Source: Ruminococcus sp. (lineage in GTDB: Bacteria; Bacillota; Clostridia; Oscillospirales; Ruminococcaceae). Taken from it: a DNA stretch of 64,000 nt. Below, piece after piece: positions 24,440 through 33,378 of this stretch. Location of the stretch: the NCBI GenBank assembly GCA_017542125.1, contig JAFXXU010000058.1:186001-250000 (forward strand), written 5' to 3'. The stretch's first letter is position 1, and the number at the start of each line of letters is the position of its first letter. The translations under genes and the position numbers were made by a program. Below the pieces are notes generated by a model. It searched no databases and had not been told where the DNA came from. It saw only the letters and a list, made by a program, of their open reading frames with translations.

Positions 24440-25252
24440 ATGGACAGATCGGATAACAAAAAATATCTGGGGATACTCGGAGCCTGGGCGCTGTCCTTCG
24501 GATGCAGCGTAGGCTGGGGTTCCTTTGTTATGCCCGGGACTACCTTCCTGCCTATCGCCGGACCGGTCGGTACTGCCATAGGGCTCAGCCTCGGTGGGCT
24601 TGTTATGCTTGTTCTTGCGGTGGTTTTCCATTATCTGATGAACCGTTATCCCGATAGAGGCGGTATCTATACCTATACCAAAAAGGCCTTCGGCTACGAT
24701 CAGGGCTTTTTGAGCGCTTGGTTCCTGACCCTTACATACATAGCTATCATCTGGGCTAATGCTACCGCTCTGCCGCTGATCGCCAGAACTGTTCTCGGAG
24801 ATACCTTCCGGTTCGGGCATCTTTATCAGATCGCAGGTTATGACATCTATGCCGGAGAGATAGTACTATCTTCCGTCGCCCTGATCATTGCAACGGCGGT
24901 GTGCTTTTTCCGCAGGTTTTCCGCTTGCACTCAGGTGCTGCTGACGGGAATACTGTTTATAGGTGTTGTTATCTGTTTTGTGGCAGCGTCCTCATCGGGT
25001 CGCTGTACCGGAGAAGCTTCTCCTGCTTTTGCCCCGGACAAGTCCTCCTCCAGCGGAGTGTTTACTATCTTTGCACTTGCGCCCTGGGCCTTTGTCGGTT
25101 ATGAATCCATTACACATTCTGCCGAGGAAGCAAGATTCCCACTTAAAAAGTCTTTCCGGATAATGCTGGTCGCTGTTATCACAGCAGATCATCTGATCCG
25201 CATTCTGGGTGAGCTGATCTACGAGGCGGAAGAATCCCTTATCGTGAGATAA
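24440..25252 (+). pseudogene. Truncated APC-family permease
   Basis: The frame encodes the first seven or so helices of an APC amino acid/polyamine permease: WALSFGCSVGWGSFVMPG (unwound helix 1 with the Gly-rich loop), RYPDRGGIYTYTKKAFGYDQGF, and the helix 6 region FALAPWAFVGYESITHSAEE. Family members have about 450 residues and 12 helices; this one is 270 and breaks off after FRIMLVAVITA. It then ends with an unrelated-looking polar tail (DHLIRILGELIYEAEESLIVR, last 21 residues; key features are the acidic and amphipathic pattern). This looks like an internal deletion joining two ends. A functional short form cannot be excluded. Confidence 0.7.
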
Positions 25253-25283
25253 GGCTGATGTATCTAAAGCAGTATAATGAAAT

Positions 25284-25314
25284 AAGAGCCGGATCCTTCC
25301 GGCTCTTTGTTTTT
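25284..25314 (+). terminator. Rho-independent terminator after the truncated permease
   Basis: AAGAGCCGGA pairs with TCCGGCTCTT around a short loop, followed by TGTTTTT. Confidence 0.9.
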
Positions 25315-25319
25315 AATAT

Positions 25320-25355
25320 AAAAAACGCTGCCTGAGTTGCCTCAAACAGCGTTTT
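25320..25355 (-). terminator. Terminator of the initiator tRNA gene
   Basis: On the minus strand AAAACGCTG pairs with CAGCGTTTT; an inner GAG/CTC extends the fold, and a T-run follows. It lies directly after the CCA end of the tRNA. Confidence 0.85.
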
Positions 25356-25359
25356 GATC

Positions 25360-25436
<77 letters not shown>

Positions 25437-25462
25437 ATATGTTTCTCACACGGTGCTTATAT

Positions 25463-25491
25463 ATTATATCATAATGATAACGGTTTGTCAA
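25463..25491 (-). promoter_or_regulatory. Promoter of the initiator tRNA gene
   Basis: On the minus strand TTGACA (25486-25491) and TATAAT (25463-25468) are both perfect and 17 bp apart, 27 nt before the mature 5' end. The remaining 120 bases up to the murD promoter show nothing I can name. Confidence 0.9.
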
Positions 25492-25612
25492 GCTTTTTTT
25501 GAAATAATTTGATCGGAGGCTTCAAACAACGCAGCTGCGCAGTTTGAATGGAATCTCAGCAGGGAACAGGTACAATATGTTAACCGCTGCGGGAAAAATA
25601 TACAGAAAACAC

Positions 25613-25641
25613 TTGCCTTTTTTGCGAAAATGTTATATAAT
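25613..25641 (+). promoter_or_regulatory. Promoter of murD
   Basis: TTGCCT (25613-25618), 17-bp spacer, TATAAT (25636-25641), 60 nt before the murD ATG at 25701. Confidence 0.75.
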
Positions 25642-25700
25642 AAAATAGAATGGGTATGTGTGCCCGTCATTCAATATTTTATGAAGGAGCAGCAGCTTTT

Positions 25701-27092
25701 ATGTCTAAGATACAGCGTTATTTCAATATGTTGAAGAATAAAAGGATCGCGTTTATAGGTACAGGCGTCAGCCACAATGAGCTCATCAAGCTATTTCTCT
25801 CAAAAGGGCTGAATGTTGTTATCTGCGATAAGAAGGATGAGGAGCATTTTGATCAGGAACTTCGGGAGGAATTCCTGTCCAGAGGTGCTGAGTTTGCGCT
25901 CGGAGAGGGCTATCTTGATGAGATCTTCAACTGTGATGTGGTATTCCGTACTCCCGGAATGTACTATAACAACGAAAAGCTCACCGAGGCAAGACAGAAG
26001 GGTGTTATTATCACCTCTGAGATGGAGACCTTCTTTGATCTCTGCCCCTGCAAGACTTACGGAATAACCGGCTCCGACGGAAAGACCACTACCACTACTC
26101 TTGTCAGCGAGTTCCTGAAGGCTGAGGGTAAGAGGGTACATCTGGGCGGAAACATCGGAAAGGCTTTGCTCCCTCTGGTGGAGACTATTTCCGAGAGCGA
26201 CGCAGCTGTTGTAGAGCTTTCCAGCTTCCAGCTGATCTCTATGCGTGAGTCCCCCGACGTTGCAGGCATAACCAATATCAGACCCAACCATCTCAATGTC
26301 CATAAGGATATGAATGAGTATATCGAGTCAAAGTGCAATCTGCTTTATCACCAGAATGCTTATTCAAGAGCAGTCCTCTCCCTTGACGATGAGACCACAA
26401 GAAATCTTTCTCCCATAGTCCGGGGTCAGCTCGCTTATTTCAGCATCAAGCAGAAGCCCGAAAACGGTTCTTTCCTCCGTGAGGACGGTATGCTCTGCTA
26501 CAACGAGCACGGCAAGGTCACCGAGTATGTGCATATGAAGGATATCAAGATACCCGGTATGCATAACGTAGAGGATTATCTTACCGCTATCGCTATGACC
26601 TACGGCGAGGTCAAGCCGGAGACGGTAGCCAATATCGCCCGCGAGTTCGGCGGAGTTGAGCACAGGATCGAGTTTGTCCGCGAGCTTGACGGCGTAAAGT
26701 ATTATAACAACTCCATAGCTTCCAGCCCCACAAGAGTGCTTGCCTGTCTGGCGGCTTTCGATCAGAAGCAGATACTCATTCAGGGAGGCTCCGATAAGGG
26801 TATTTCCTTTGAGCCCATGGCTGACGAGATCTGCCGCAAGGGCAAGGCACTCATCCTTATGGGCGAGACCGCTCAGAAGATCGAGGACGCTGTCCGCGCT
26901 TCTTCGCTGTTTGAGGGGTGCGGTCTCAGGATAATCAGAGTGAAGAATATGGAAGAAGCCGTAAAGGCTGCATACGACTGCGGCGAGCCGGGAGATATAG
27001 TGACCCTCTCTCCTGCCTGTGCAAGCTTTGATATGTACAGGATGTTCGAGGAGCGCGGCAAGCATTTCAAGCAGTGCGTGATGGCGCTCTGA
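25701..27092 (+). CDS. murD: UDP-N-acetylmuramoylalanine-D-glutamate ligase
   Basis: MurD adds D-glutamate to UDP-MurNAc-L-alanine in wall synthesis. The 463-residue protein has the Mur-ligase ATP loop GITGSDGKTTTTTLV (near 110-124), the central EIEL-equivalent VVELSSFQL and the sequence NIRPNHLNVHKDM, and the C-terminal domain with ILIQGGSDKG. I start at the ATG at 25701 (GAAGGAG upstream) rather than the longer frame beginning at 25650, since the Rossmann strand RIAFIGTG then sits at the expected distance. It is away from a dcw cluster, though murB is 4.5 kb downstream. RBS spacing is slightly long. Confidence 0.93.
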   Translation: MSKIQRYFNMLKNKRIAFIGTGVSHNELIKLFLSKGLNVVICDKKDEEHFDQELREEFLSRGAEFALGEGYLDEIFNCDVVFRTPGMYYNNEKLTEARQKGVIITSEMETFFDLCPCKTYGITGSDGKTTTTTLVSEFLKAEGKRVHLGGNIGKALLPLVETISESDAAVVELSSFQLISMRESPDVAGITNIRPNHLNVHKDMNEYIESKCNLLYHQNAYSRAVLSLDDETTRNLSPIVRGQLAYFSIKQKPENGSFLREDGMLCYNEHGKVTEYVHMKDIKIPGMHNVEDYLTAIAMTYGEVKPETVANIAREFGGVEHRIEFVRELDGVKYYNNSIASSPTRVLACLAAFDQKQILIQGGSDKGISFEPMADEICRKGKALILMGETAQKIEDAVRASSLFEGCGLRIIRVKNMEEAVKAAYDCGEPGDIVTLSPACASFDMYRMFEERGKHFKQCVMAL

Positions 27093-27134
27093 TGCCGGAG
27101 CAGAAAAACGATCCCCCGAAAGGAGGAGTTATCA

Positions 27135-27920
27135 ATGATATACCAGACCAAAGATATCGACCTTGCGCTAATTGACCGGCTCAGGGATAACAATTACAGC
27201 CGAAGGATAAAATCCCATTTTCTGGCTTACGGCACGAAGTACGATTTCCTGCGTTTCTTCTTTATAGAGCAGAAGGGCGAGAAGCTGGGTATGTTCTCGG
27301 AGTTCAACAGCGCTCTTATGATATCCACCTTTGAGGGCAAAGAGCTTTCTGAGGATATGCTGGAGGAGCTTTCGAGCTTTGTCAGAATGCTAAAACCCTT
27401 TTCCGTTGAGGCCGAAAGGAAGTACGGTGAAAGGCTTGCCCAGCTGCTTGACGATGAATACCGCAGCGAAAAGCGAACCGAGTTCGATTTTGTACCGACA
27501 GGCAAGCTCCCAAGGCTTGAAGTCGATGAGATGCCGAAGCTTGATGATGTGTATAAGATTTTGGCTCAGTGCTTCCCTAGACTTGAGGACAGCTATGAGA
27601 TGTGGCTGACAGATACCTCTCACCGCATAAGGCGCGGGCTTTCTCAATCCTTCCTTATGGGAGATTACACCACAGCCACCATACAGTACATTATAGACAA
27701 GGTCGCTCTTGTGGGGCAGGTGGGAACTGTTCCGGAGGAACGCGGAAAGATGCACGCCCGTACTCTGCTTTACTGGATAGGCGAAAGGCTTTGGCAGCAG
27801 GGCATTAAAGTGAAGCTCTTTGCCAGACCCCACAGAGTCAGCTACTATGATGAGATAGGCTTCAAGGCTATGGGCATAGATACCGTCCTTGAAAGACGGG
27901 ACGAAAAGCCTAGCCACTGA
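27135..27920 (+). CDS. GNAT-like acetyltransferase family protein
   Basis: The 261-residue protein has a C-terminal half that resembles a GNAT fold: VALVGQVGTVPEERGKMHARTLL, split across residues 189-211, contains the V-x-x-E-x-R-G-x-G/M-x-A pattern that binds acetyl-CoA pyrophosphate, followed by a helix and VSYYDEIGFKA, the usual GNAT ending. The N-terminal half is helical and not recognised. Substrate is unknown. It lies 42 nt after murD and 16 nt before the next gene, so all may be one transcript. RBS is AAAGGAGG. Confidence 0.72.
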   Translation: MIYQTKDIDLALIDRLRDNNYSRRIKSHFLAYGTKYDFLRFFFIEQKGEKLGMFSEFNSALMISTFEGKELSEDMLEELSSFVRMLKPFSVEAERKYGERLAQLLDDEYRSEKRTEFDFVPTGKLPRLEVDEMPKLDDVYKILAQCFPRLEDSYEMWLTDTSHRIRRGLSQSFLMGDYTTATIQYIIDKVALVGQVGTVPEERGKMHARTLLYWIGERLWQQGIKVKLFARPHRVSYYDEIGFKAMGIDTVLERRDEKPSH

Positions 27921-27936
27921 TAACGGGAGAAACATA

Positions 27937-28530
27937 ATGAGACTGCTGATAATAAGGCACGGCGAAAGCGAAGCGGATATCCTTAATGTCCACGAGGGCA
28001 GAGCCGATTTTGAGCTGACCGAAAGAGGCCGAAGACAGGCACAGGCTATGAGCAGTTATGCTGCAAAGAATTATAAGATTGATAAGATCTATCACAGTAC
28101 CCTCCGTCGTGCAGAGCAGACCGCAGCCTATCTTTCGGATGCCACAGGAGCGCCGATGATACCCGAAGACAGGCTTATGGAATTCAATAACGGCTTGCTG
28201 GCCGGACTGCCTTATGATGAAGCTGCAGAGAAGTACCCAACGGTTGATCTGCCCATCCACGAAGCGGCCTATGAACAGGAGTCAATGCTGGAATTCCGTT
28301 TCAGAGCTGAGTATATGCTCTCAAAGCTCATCAGCGAAAAAACTGATGACAGCACCGTGGCAGTAGTTACCCACGGAGGTATGATAAATCAGCTTTACAG
28401 GGCTTTTCTAAGGATCCCAGCTGATACCGAATATGCCTTCCGGTCATTTGATGCCTGCATACACGAATGGTTGGTCGAGGGCAGCAAACGCACGGTCGTC
28501 AGGGCAAATATGATGTCCCACGATATCTGA
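27937..28530 (+). CDS. Histidine phosphatase (phosphoglycerate-mutase superfamily)
   Basis: The 197-residue protein begins with the catalytic LIIRHGESEAD (His near residue 8 forms the phospho-histidine), continues with LTERGRRQAQAM and STLRRAEQTA, and has the second catalytic histidine in VVTHGGMINQL. Such enzymes remove phosphate from small molecules or, more rarely, proteins; the substrate cannot be told. I start at the ATG at 27937 with GGGAGA upstream. An in-frame ATG at 27889 lies within the previous gene. It sits between an acetyltransferase-like gene and a PLP enzyme. Confidence 0.88.
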   Translation: MRLLIIRHGESEADILNVHEGRADFELTERGRRQAQAMSSYAAKNYKIDKIYHSTLRRAEQTAAYLSDATGAPMIPEDRLMEFNNGLLAGLPYDEAAEKYPTVDLPIHEAAYEQESMLEFRFRAEYMLSKLISEKTDDSTVAVVTHGGMINQLYRAFLRIPADTEYAFRSFDACIHEWLVEGSKRTVVRANMMSHDI

Positions 28531-28557
28531 CGGCTTATTATTTCTGAGGTGAATGTA

Positions 28558-29826
28558 TTGAACAGTTTTTTTAGCATAGACGAAAGGATCCTGTCCCTTG
28601 CGGCAGAGACCGAGAAGGAGTGCTCCGAGCAATTTGCTGAGATCGACAGGATAGCCGAGTATAACGGCCAGAAGGTGCTTGCAGCATTTATAAACAATAA
28701 GGTCAGCGAGAGCTGCCTTAAGGGCACTACCGGCTACGGCTACGGCGACCTCGGAAGAGATACCCTTGATAAGGTGTTTGCCGAAGCTCTGGGAGCAGAG
28801 GCTGCGGTGGTCCGCCACACCTTTGTCAACGGGACACACGCTCTCTCTACGGCGTTATTCGGTGTTCTCAGGACGGGAGACACTATGCTCTCGGCTGTCG
28901 GAAGACCTTATGACACTATGGAGGAGATCATCGGTCTCCGGGGTGAAGCCGGAAAGGGTTCGCTTAAGGATTTCGGCATCGGCTATATCCAGGCTGATCT
29001 CATTGATGACAAGTACCCCGATTACGAAAAGATCACCGAGCTTGCTCTGCAGGCTAAGATCGTTTATATCCAAAGGTCGAGAGGCTATTCTCTCAGACCC
29101 TCCTACGATGTTGAGACTATAGGCAGGATAATCTCTGCTGCAAAGAAAAGCAACAAAGATATCATTGCGGTTGTTGACAACTGCTACGGCGAATTCGTCG
29201 AGGAGGCAGAGCCCACAGCGGTGGGTGCTGATCTGATAATCGGCTCGCTCATAAAGAACCCAGGCGGCGGAATTGCCTCCACAGGCGCCTATATTGCAGG
29301 CAGGAATGACCTCGTTGAGAAGTGCGCCGACAGGCTGACCTGTATAGGAATGGGCAGGGAAGTCGGCTGCTCCCTCTCACAGAACCGTGAGCTATATCTC
29401 GGACTCTTCTTAGCCCCTCAGACTGTATCCTGTGCTTTGAAGACCTCTGTCTTTGCCTGCAGGCTATTTGAGAAGCTGGGCTATAAGACCCTCCCCGAAA
29501 GCAGCGAGCGCAGGACCGATATCATCGCATCTATACTGCTGGAAAACGAACAGAACCTTGTGGCGTTTTGTCAGGGGATCCAGATGGGCTCCCCCGTGGA
29601 CAGCTTTGCAGTCCCCGAAGCCTGGGATATGCCCGGCTATGACAGCAAGGTAATAATGGCTGCCGGAGCATTCACGATGGGAGCTTCCATCGAGCTTTCA
29701 GCCGACGCCCCCATAAGAGAGCCATTTGCTGCCTGGCTGCAGGGTGGTATCACATATCCCACCGGCAAGGCAGGGATCCTTGTTGCAGCTAACGAGATGT
29801 TCAAAAAAGGACTTTTAAAGCTTTGA
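28558..29826 (+). CDS. PLP-dependent enzyme, methionine gamma-lyase family (YnbB-like)
   Basis: The 422-residue protein is a fold-type I PLP enzyme. It has the family pattern AAVVRHTFVNGTHALSTALFG (PLP phosphate loop, split near 82-102), VDNCYGEFVEE with the aspartate that holds the PLP ring nitrogen, and GSLIKNPGGGIASTGAY with the likely Schiff-base lysine. This is the group annotated 'methionine gamma-lyase family' or 'aluminium resistance protein', YnbB in Bacillus, which often lies near hfq and miaA. Here it is far from them. Its true reaction is not established. Start TTG at 28558 has GAGGTGA five bases upstream; a GTG at 28549 is inside that site. Confidence 0.85.
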   Translation: MNSFFSIDERILSLAAETEKECSEQFAEIDRIAEYNGQKVLAAFINNKVSESCLKGTTGYGYGDLGRDTLDKVFAEALGAEAAVVRHTFVNGTHALSTALFGVLRTGDTMLSAVGRPYDTMEEIIGLRGEAGKGSLKDFGIGYIQADLIDDKYPDYEKITELALQAKIVYIQRSRGYSLRPSYDVETIGRIISAAKKSNKDIIAVVDNCYGEFVEEAEPTAVGADLIIGSLIKNPGGGIASTGAYIAGRNDLVEKCADRLTCIGMGREVGCSLSQNRELYLGLFLAPQTVSCALKTSVFACRLFEKLGYKTLPESSERRTDIIASILLENEQNLVAFCQGIQMGSPVDSFAVPEAWDMPGYDSKVIMAAGAFTMGASIELSADAPIREPFAAWLQGGITYPTGKAGILVAANEMFKKGLLKL

Positions 29827-29859
29827 TAAACGAATAATAAATCGAAAGGAATGAATGCT

Positions 29860-30816
29860 ATGGCAGAGATCTTTACCGCCTCTATCGCCGAGATAGCCGA
29901 AAGGCTGAAGCTTGAGATTATCTATGCTCCCAAGGATATCAGCGAGATATATGTGTCAGAAAACGACTGCAACCGTCCCGGCTTGCAGCTTATGGGCTTT
30001 TACGAGTATTTCAACGCAGAGCGTATCCAGATCTGCGGCAATATGGAGTTTGCTTATCTTGCATCTCTTGATGAGGAAGTCAGGATGCAGAGGATAGATG
30101 CGCTCTTTGCTACCAAGATCCCGCTTTTCATCGTTGCGAGAGGTCACGAGCTCTATCCCGAGATGGTGGATATTGCAAAAAAATATGAGGTGCCCATCGC
30201 CAGAACACAGGAGAGCACCACAGCATTCATCGCGGCGCTGATAGGCTTCCTGAATGTAAAGCTGGCACCCCGTATCACACGCCACGGCGTACTTATCGAG
30301 ATCTACGGCGAAGGTGTGCTTATCGTCGGAGAGAGCGGCGTAGGTAAATCAGAGACCGCCATCGAGCTTGTAAAGAGAGGCCACCGCCTCGTTGCTGACG
30401 ATGCCGTTGAGATCAGAAAGACCTCCAGCGTTACCCTTGTGGGCTCATCGCCGGATAATATCAGGCACTTCCTGGAGCTACGCGGTATCGGTATAATAAA
30501 CACCAGAAGGCTCTTCGGTATGGGTGCCGTAAAGGTATCGGAGAAGATCGACCTTATCATCGAGCTTGAGCCCTGGGACAGCAACAAGATCTACGACCGT
30601 ATGGGCGTTGATAACGAATATACTACTATCCTCGGCGTAAAGATACCCAGCCTTACTATCCCCATCAAGCCCGGACGCAATCTGGCAGTTATCCTGGAAG
30701 TTGCTGCTATGAACAACCGTCAGAAGAAGATGGGCTACAATGCCGCTATGGAGCTTCTGAACGGCCTCGGCCTCCAGATGGATATGAAGGATACCGTCAA
30801 GAACTGGGACGAATGA
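29860..30816 (+). CDS. hprK: HPr kinase/phosphorylase
   Basis: HprK phosphorylates Ser46 of HPr and removes that phosphate, tying sugar uptake to carbon catabolite control with CcpA. The 318-residue protein has the Walker A GESGVGKSETAIEL (near 150-163), the DDAVEI catalytic pair after it, and the HprK signature LELRGIGIINTRRLFG (near 203-218). I prefer the ATG at 29860, which has AAAGGA at normal spacing, over one at 29851. It leads the block hprK-PHP-murB-rapZ-whiA, an arrangement well known in Firmicutes. Confidence 0.96.
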   Translation: MAEIFTASIAEIAERLKLEIIYAPKDISEIYVSENDCNRPGLQLMGFYEYFNAERIQICGNMEFAYLASLDEEVRMQRIDALFATKIPLFIVARGHELYPEMVDIAKKYEVPIARTQESTTAFIAALIGFLNVKLAPRITRHGVLIEIYGEGVLIVGESGVGKSETAIELVKRGHRLVADDAVEIRKTSSVTLVGSSPDNIRHFLELRGIGIINTRRLFGMGAVKVSEKIDLIIELEPWDSNKIYDRMGVDNEYTTILGVKIPSLTIPIKPGRNLAVILEVAAMNNRQKKMGYNAAMELLNGLGLQMDMKDTVKNWDE

Positions 30817-31547
30817 GCAGTATGATAAAGATACAGGCAGATCTTCACACCCATACTGTTGCCTCCACTCACGCCTACTCGACGATACTCGAAAACTGCA
30901 ATTCAGCGGCGGCAATCGGCCTTAAAGCCATAGCAATGACGGATCACGCTATGGGTATGCCGGATTCGCCCCACAAATGGCATTTTGAAAATCTAATCTG
31001 TTTGCCGAGAGTAATAAACGGAGTCACCGTTATTCACGGCATAGAGGCTGATGTCACCGATTGTCAGGGTGGACTTGACGTAAGCGAGAGGATGCTTTCC
31101 AAGCTGGAATGGGTGGTAGTTTCAATGCATTCCTGGACATTCCCTCCCGATACTCCGGAGAAGAACACCGAGGCTTATCTGAATATCTGCAAGAACCAAT
31201 GGATAGATGTGATAGGGCATCCCACTACTGCGAAGTTTCCGTATGATATGGAAAAGTGCGTCAAAGCCTTCAAGGAGTACGGCAAGCTGGTTGAGATCAA
31301 CGAGAGCTCCATCCTTACGGGCAAGAGCCCAAGGGATAACGTGATAAGGATGCTTGAACTCTGTAAGAAATATGAAGTTCCCATAGTGCTGAACACCGAC
31401 GCTCATTTCTGCGGGCTGATCGGTCAGGTCGGGGAGGGCTCCAAGCTTGTCACGGAGGCGGGTTTCCCAGAAAAGCTTATTCTTAACACCGAATGGGAGC
31501 GCGTGCGGGAGCATATAATAAACAAGCACGGTAACATCGGAATCTAA
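30813..31547 (+). CDS. PHP-domain phosphatase
   Basis: The 244-residue protein is a single PHP domain, YcdX type: DLHTHTVASTHAYSTI near residues 10-25 gives the first metal histidines, IAMTDHAMGMP the next, then HGIEADVTD, VVSMHSW, DVIGHP, and NTDAHF near the end. Family members are metal-dependent phosphoesterases; the substrate is unknown. The ATG overlaps the hprK stop (ATGA), so the two are translationally coupled. The same neighbour is found in other Clostridia between hprK and murB. Confidence 0.9.
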   Translation: MSSMIKIQADLHTHTVASTHAYSTILENCNSAAAIGLKAIAMTDHAMGMPDSPHKWHFENLICLPRVINGVTVIHGIEADVTDCQGGLDVSERMLSKLEWVVVSMHSWTFPPDTPEKNTEAYLNICKNQWIDVIGHPTTAKFPYDMEKCVKAFKEYGKLVEINESSILTGKSPRDNVIRMLELCKKYEVPIVLNTDAHFCGLIGQVGEGSKLVTEAGFPEKLILNTEWERVREHIINKHGNIGI

Positions 31548-31571
31548 TCTTTATATAAAGGATTTGATCAT

Positions 31572-32486
31572 ATGGATTTGACCGGTCTTTGCAGCTTCGC
31601 GGCCTCAATTGGCTGTGAGGTCAAGACCAATGAGCCCCTTGCGCCTCATACGACTTTCAAAGTCGGGGGCTGCTGTGAGGCTTTTATAGAAATAAACGGT
31701 CCCAAGTCCGCTGCGGCTCTTTGCGAGGCAGCAGACGGCAGCGGTATTAGATACTGCTTCCTCGGGAACGGCTCAAATGTGCTGTTTGACGATCTCGGAT
31801 ACAAGGGAGCAGTGTTTCATATCGGCAGCCTTATGTCTGATATAGGGCTGGCTGGAAACAACAGGATCCGCGCAGATGCAGGCACAAGACTCAGCAGCGT
31901 TTGTACGCTTGCGCTTGATAATTCGCTTTCGGGGCTGGAGTTTGCTTACGGGATACCCGGCTCTGTGGGTGGTGCTGTGTTTATGAACGCCGGAGCCTAC
32001 GGCGGGGAGATAAAAGATGTTCTGGTCGAGGTCACTGTGCTTTATACTGTTGACCACAGTATCAAGCGCCTTGAACGCGGGGATTTCGTTATGAAATACC
32101 GCGATACCTCCTTTATGAATAACGGGGATATCGTCCTCGGAGCTGTTTTTGAACTAAAGTCCGGCGACAAAGCCGAGATCAAGTCCGCAATGGATGAGCT
32201 CATAGGCCGCAGGCGCGATAAGCAGCCCCTTGAATACCCCAGCGCCGGATCCACCTTCAAGCGTCCCTTCGGGTATTTTGCAGGCAAGCTTATCCAGGAC
32301 AGCGGATTGAGAGGCTTTACGATCGGCGGGGCTCAGGTCTCGGAAAAGCATTGCGGTTTTATAATCAACAAGGGCGGAGCCACATCTGCGGACATACTCG
32401 CTCTCATCTCTCACATTCAGCAGACCGTCAAGGAAAAGTTCGGCGTCGAGCTCGAATGTGAAGTCAGGTATATACCATACGAATAA
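31572..32486 (+). CDS. murB: UDP-N-acetylenolpyruvoylglucosamine reductase
   Basis: MurB is the FAD enzyme that makes UDP-MurNAc for the cell wall. Its 304 residues carry the FAD-binding TTFKVGG and YCFLGNGSNVLF, then GLEFAYGIPGSVGGAVFMNAGAYGGE, divided near 117-143, and the catalytic serine in PSAGSTFKRP. This is the type IIa form usual in Firmicutes. It lies 24 nt after the PHP gene and 21 nt before rapZ. RBS is AAAGGA. Confidence 0.97.
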   Translation: MDLTGLCSFAASIGCEVKTNEPLAPHTTFKVGGCCEAFIEINGPKSAAALCEAADGSGIRYCFLGNGSNVLFDDLGYKGAVFHIGSLMSDIGLAGNNRIRADAGTRLSSVCTLALDNSLSGLEFAYGIPGSVGGAVFMNAGAYGGEIKDVLVEVTVLYTVDHSIKRLERGDFVMKYRDTSFMNNGDIVLGAVFELKSGDKAEIKSAMDELIGRRRDKQPLEYPSAGSTFKRPFGYFAGKLIQDSGLRGFTIGGAQVSEKHCGFIINKGGATSADILALISHIQQTVKEKFGVELECEVRYIPYE

Positions 32487-32507
32487 TCACAGACAGGAGG
32501 ATTCTCT

Positions 32508-33368
32508 ATGCAGTTTATCATCGTTACGGGAATGAGCGGTTCAGGTAAATCCAGTGCCATTGATGTGCTCGAGGATATTGGCTATTATTGCATAGACAAT
32601 ATGCCTCCTGAGCTTATAACCAAGTTTACCGAGATCTGCAATCAGTCCAAGGGTAAGCTTGATAAGGTGGCATTCGTTGCGGATATACGCGGCGGCGATT
32701 TCTTTATGAAGCTGATGGATATTATCACTCAGCTCAAAGAAGAGCAGATCAACGTCAAGATCCTGTTCCTTGATTCTTCCGACGATATCATTGTAAGACG
32801 GTATAAGGAGACCAGAAGGAAGCATCCTCTTGACGAGGTCAGCTACGGCAATATCCGTAAGGCCATCGAGACCGAGCGTGAGATACTTGTACCCGTAAAG
32901 AGCTGTGCGGATTATTACATAGATACCTCATCCACATCGGTGGGGGAGTTCAAGGAGAGGATGTACAGCATTTTCCTTGATCCCAATGAGGAGTACCTGC
33001 ACATTGATGTTCGTTCCTTCGGGTTCAAGTTCGGCTCCATGAGCGAGGGCGACCTTATTTTTGACGTTAGGTGCCTCCCAAACCCATTCTATATCCCGGA
33101 ATTAAAGGACAAGACGGGACTCAATACCGAGGTTTCGGACTATGTTTTGCAGTTTCCCGATGCTCAGATACTGCTCTCCAAGCTGACGGATCTTATTGAT
33201 TTTCTTATCCCTCTCTATCGCAAGGAGGGCAAATCACAGCTTGTTATAGCATTCGGCTGCACCGGCGGCAAGCACCGCAGCGTCACCTTCGCCGAAGCTG
33301 TTGCAAAGCATTTGAAGCAGAATAAATATAAGGTGAGAGTTTCTCACCGTGATATAGACAAGCGCTGA
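32508..33368 (+). CDS. rapZ: RapZ-family nucleotide-binding protein (YvcJ)
   Basis: The 286-residue protein has the Walker A GMSGSGKSSAIDVLED (near 7-22), the CIDNMPPELI segment and the C-terminal RapZ domain with VRSFGFKFG and AFGCTGGKHRSVTFAE. In E. coli RapZ guides RNase E to the GlmZ RNA; in Bacillus the homologue YvcJ has been linked to GTP hydrolysis and competence. The mechanism in Clostridia is not settled. Its place between murB and whiA is conserved in Firmicutes. RBS is ACAGGAGG. Confidence 0.95.
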   Translation: MQFIIVTGMSGSGKSSAIDVLEDIGYYCIDNMPPELITKFTEICNQSKGKLDKVAFVADIRGGDFFMKLMDIITQLKEEQINVKILFLDSSDDIIVRRYKETRRKHPLDEVSYGNIRKAIETEREILVPVKSCADYYIDTSSTSVGEFKERMYSIFLDPNEEYLHIDVRSFGFKFGSMSEGDLIFDVRCLPNPFYIPELKDKTGLNTEVSDYVLQFPDAQILLSKLTDLIDFLIPLYRKEGKSQLVIAFGCTGGKHRSVTFAEAVAKHLKQNKYKVRVSHRDIDKR

Positions 33369-33378
33369 CGGAGGTGCT

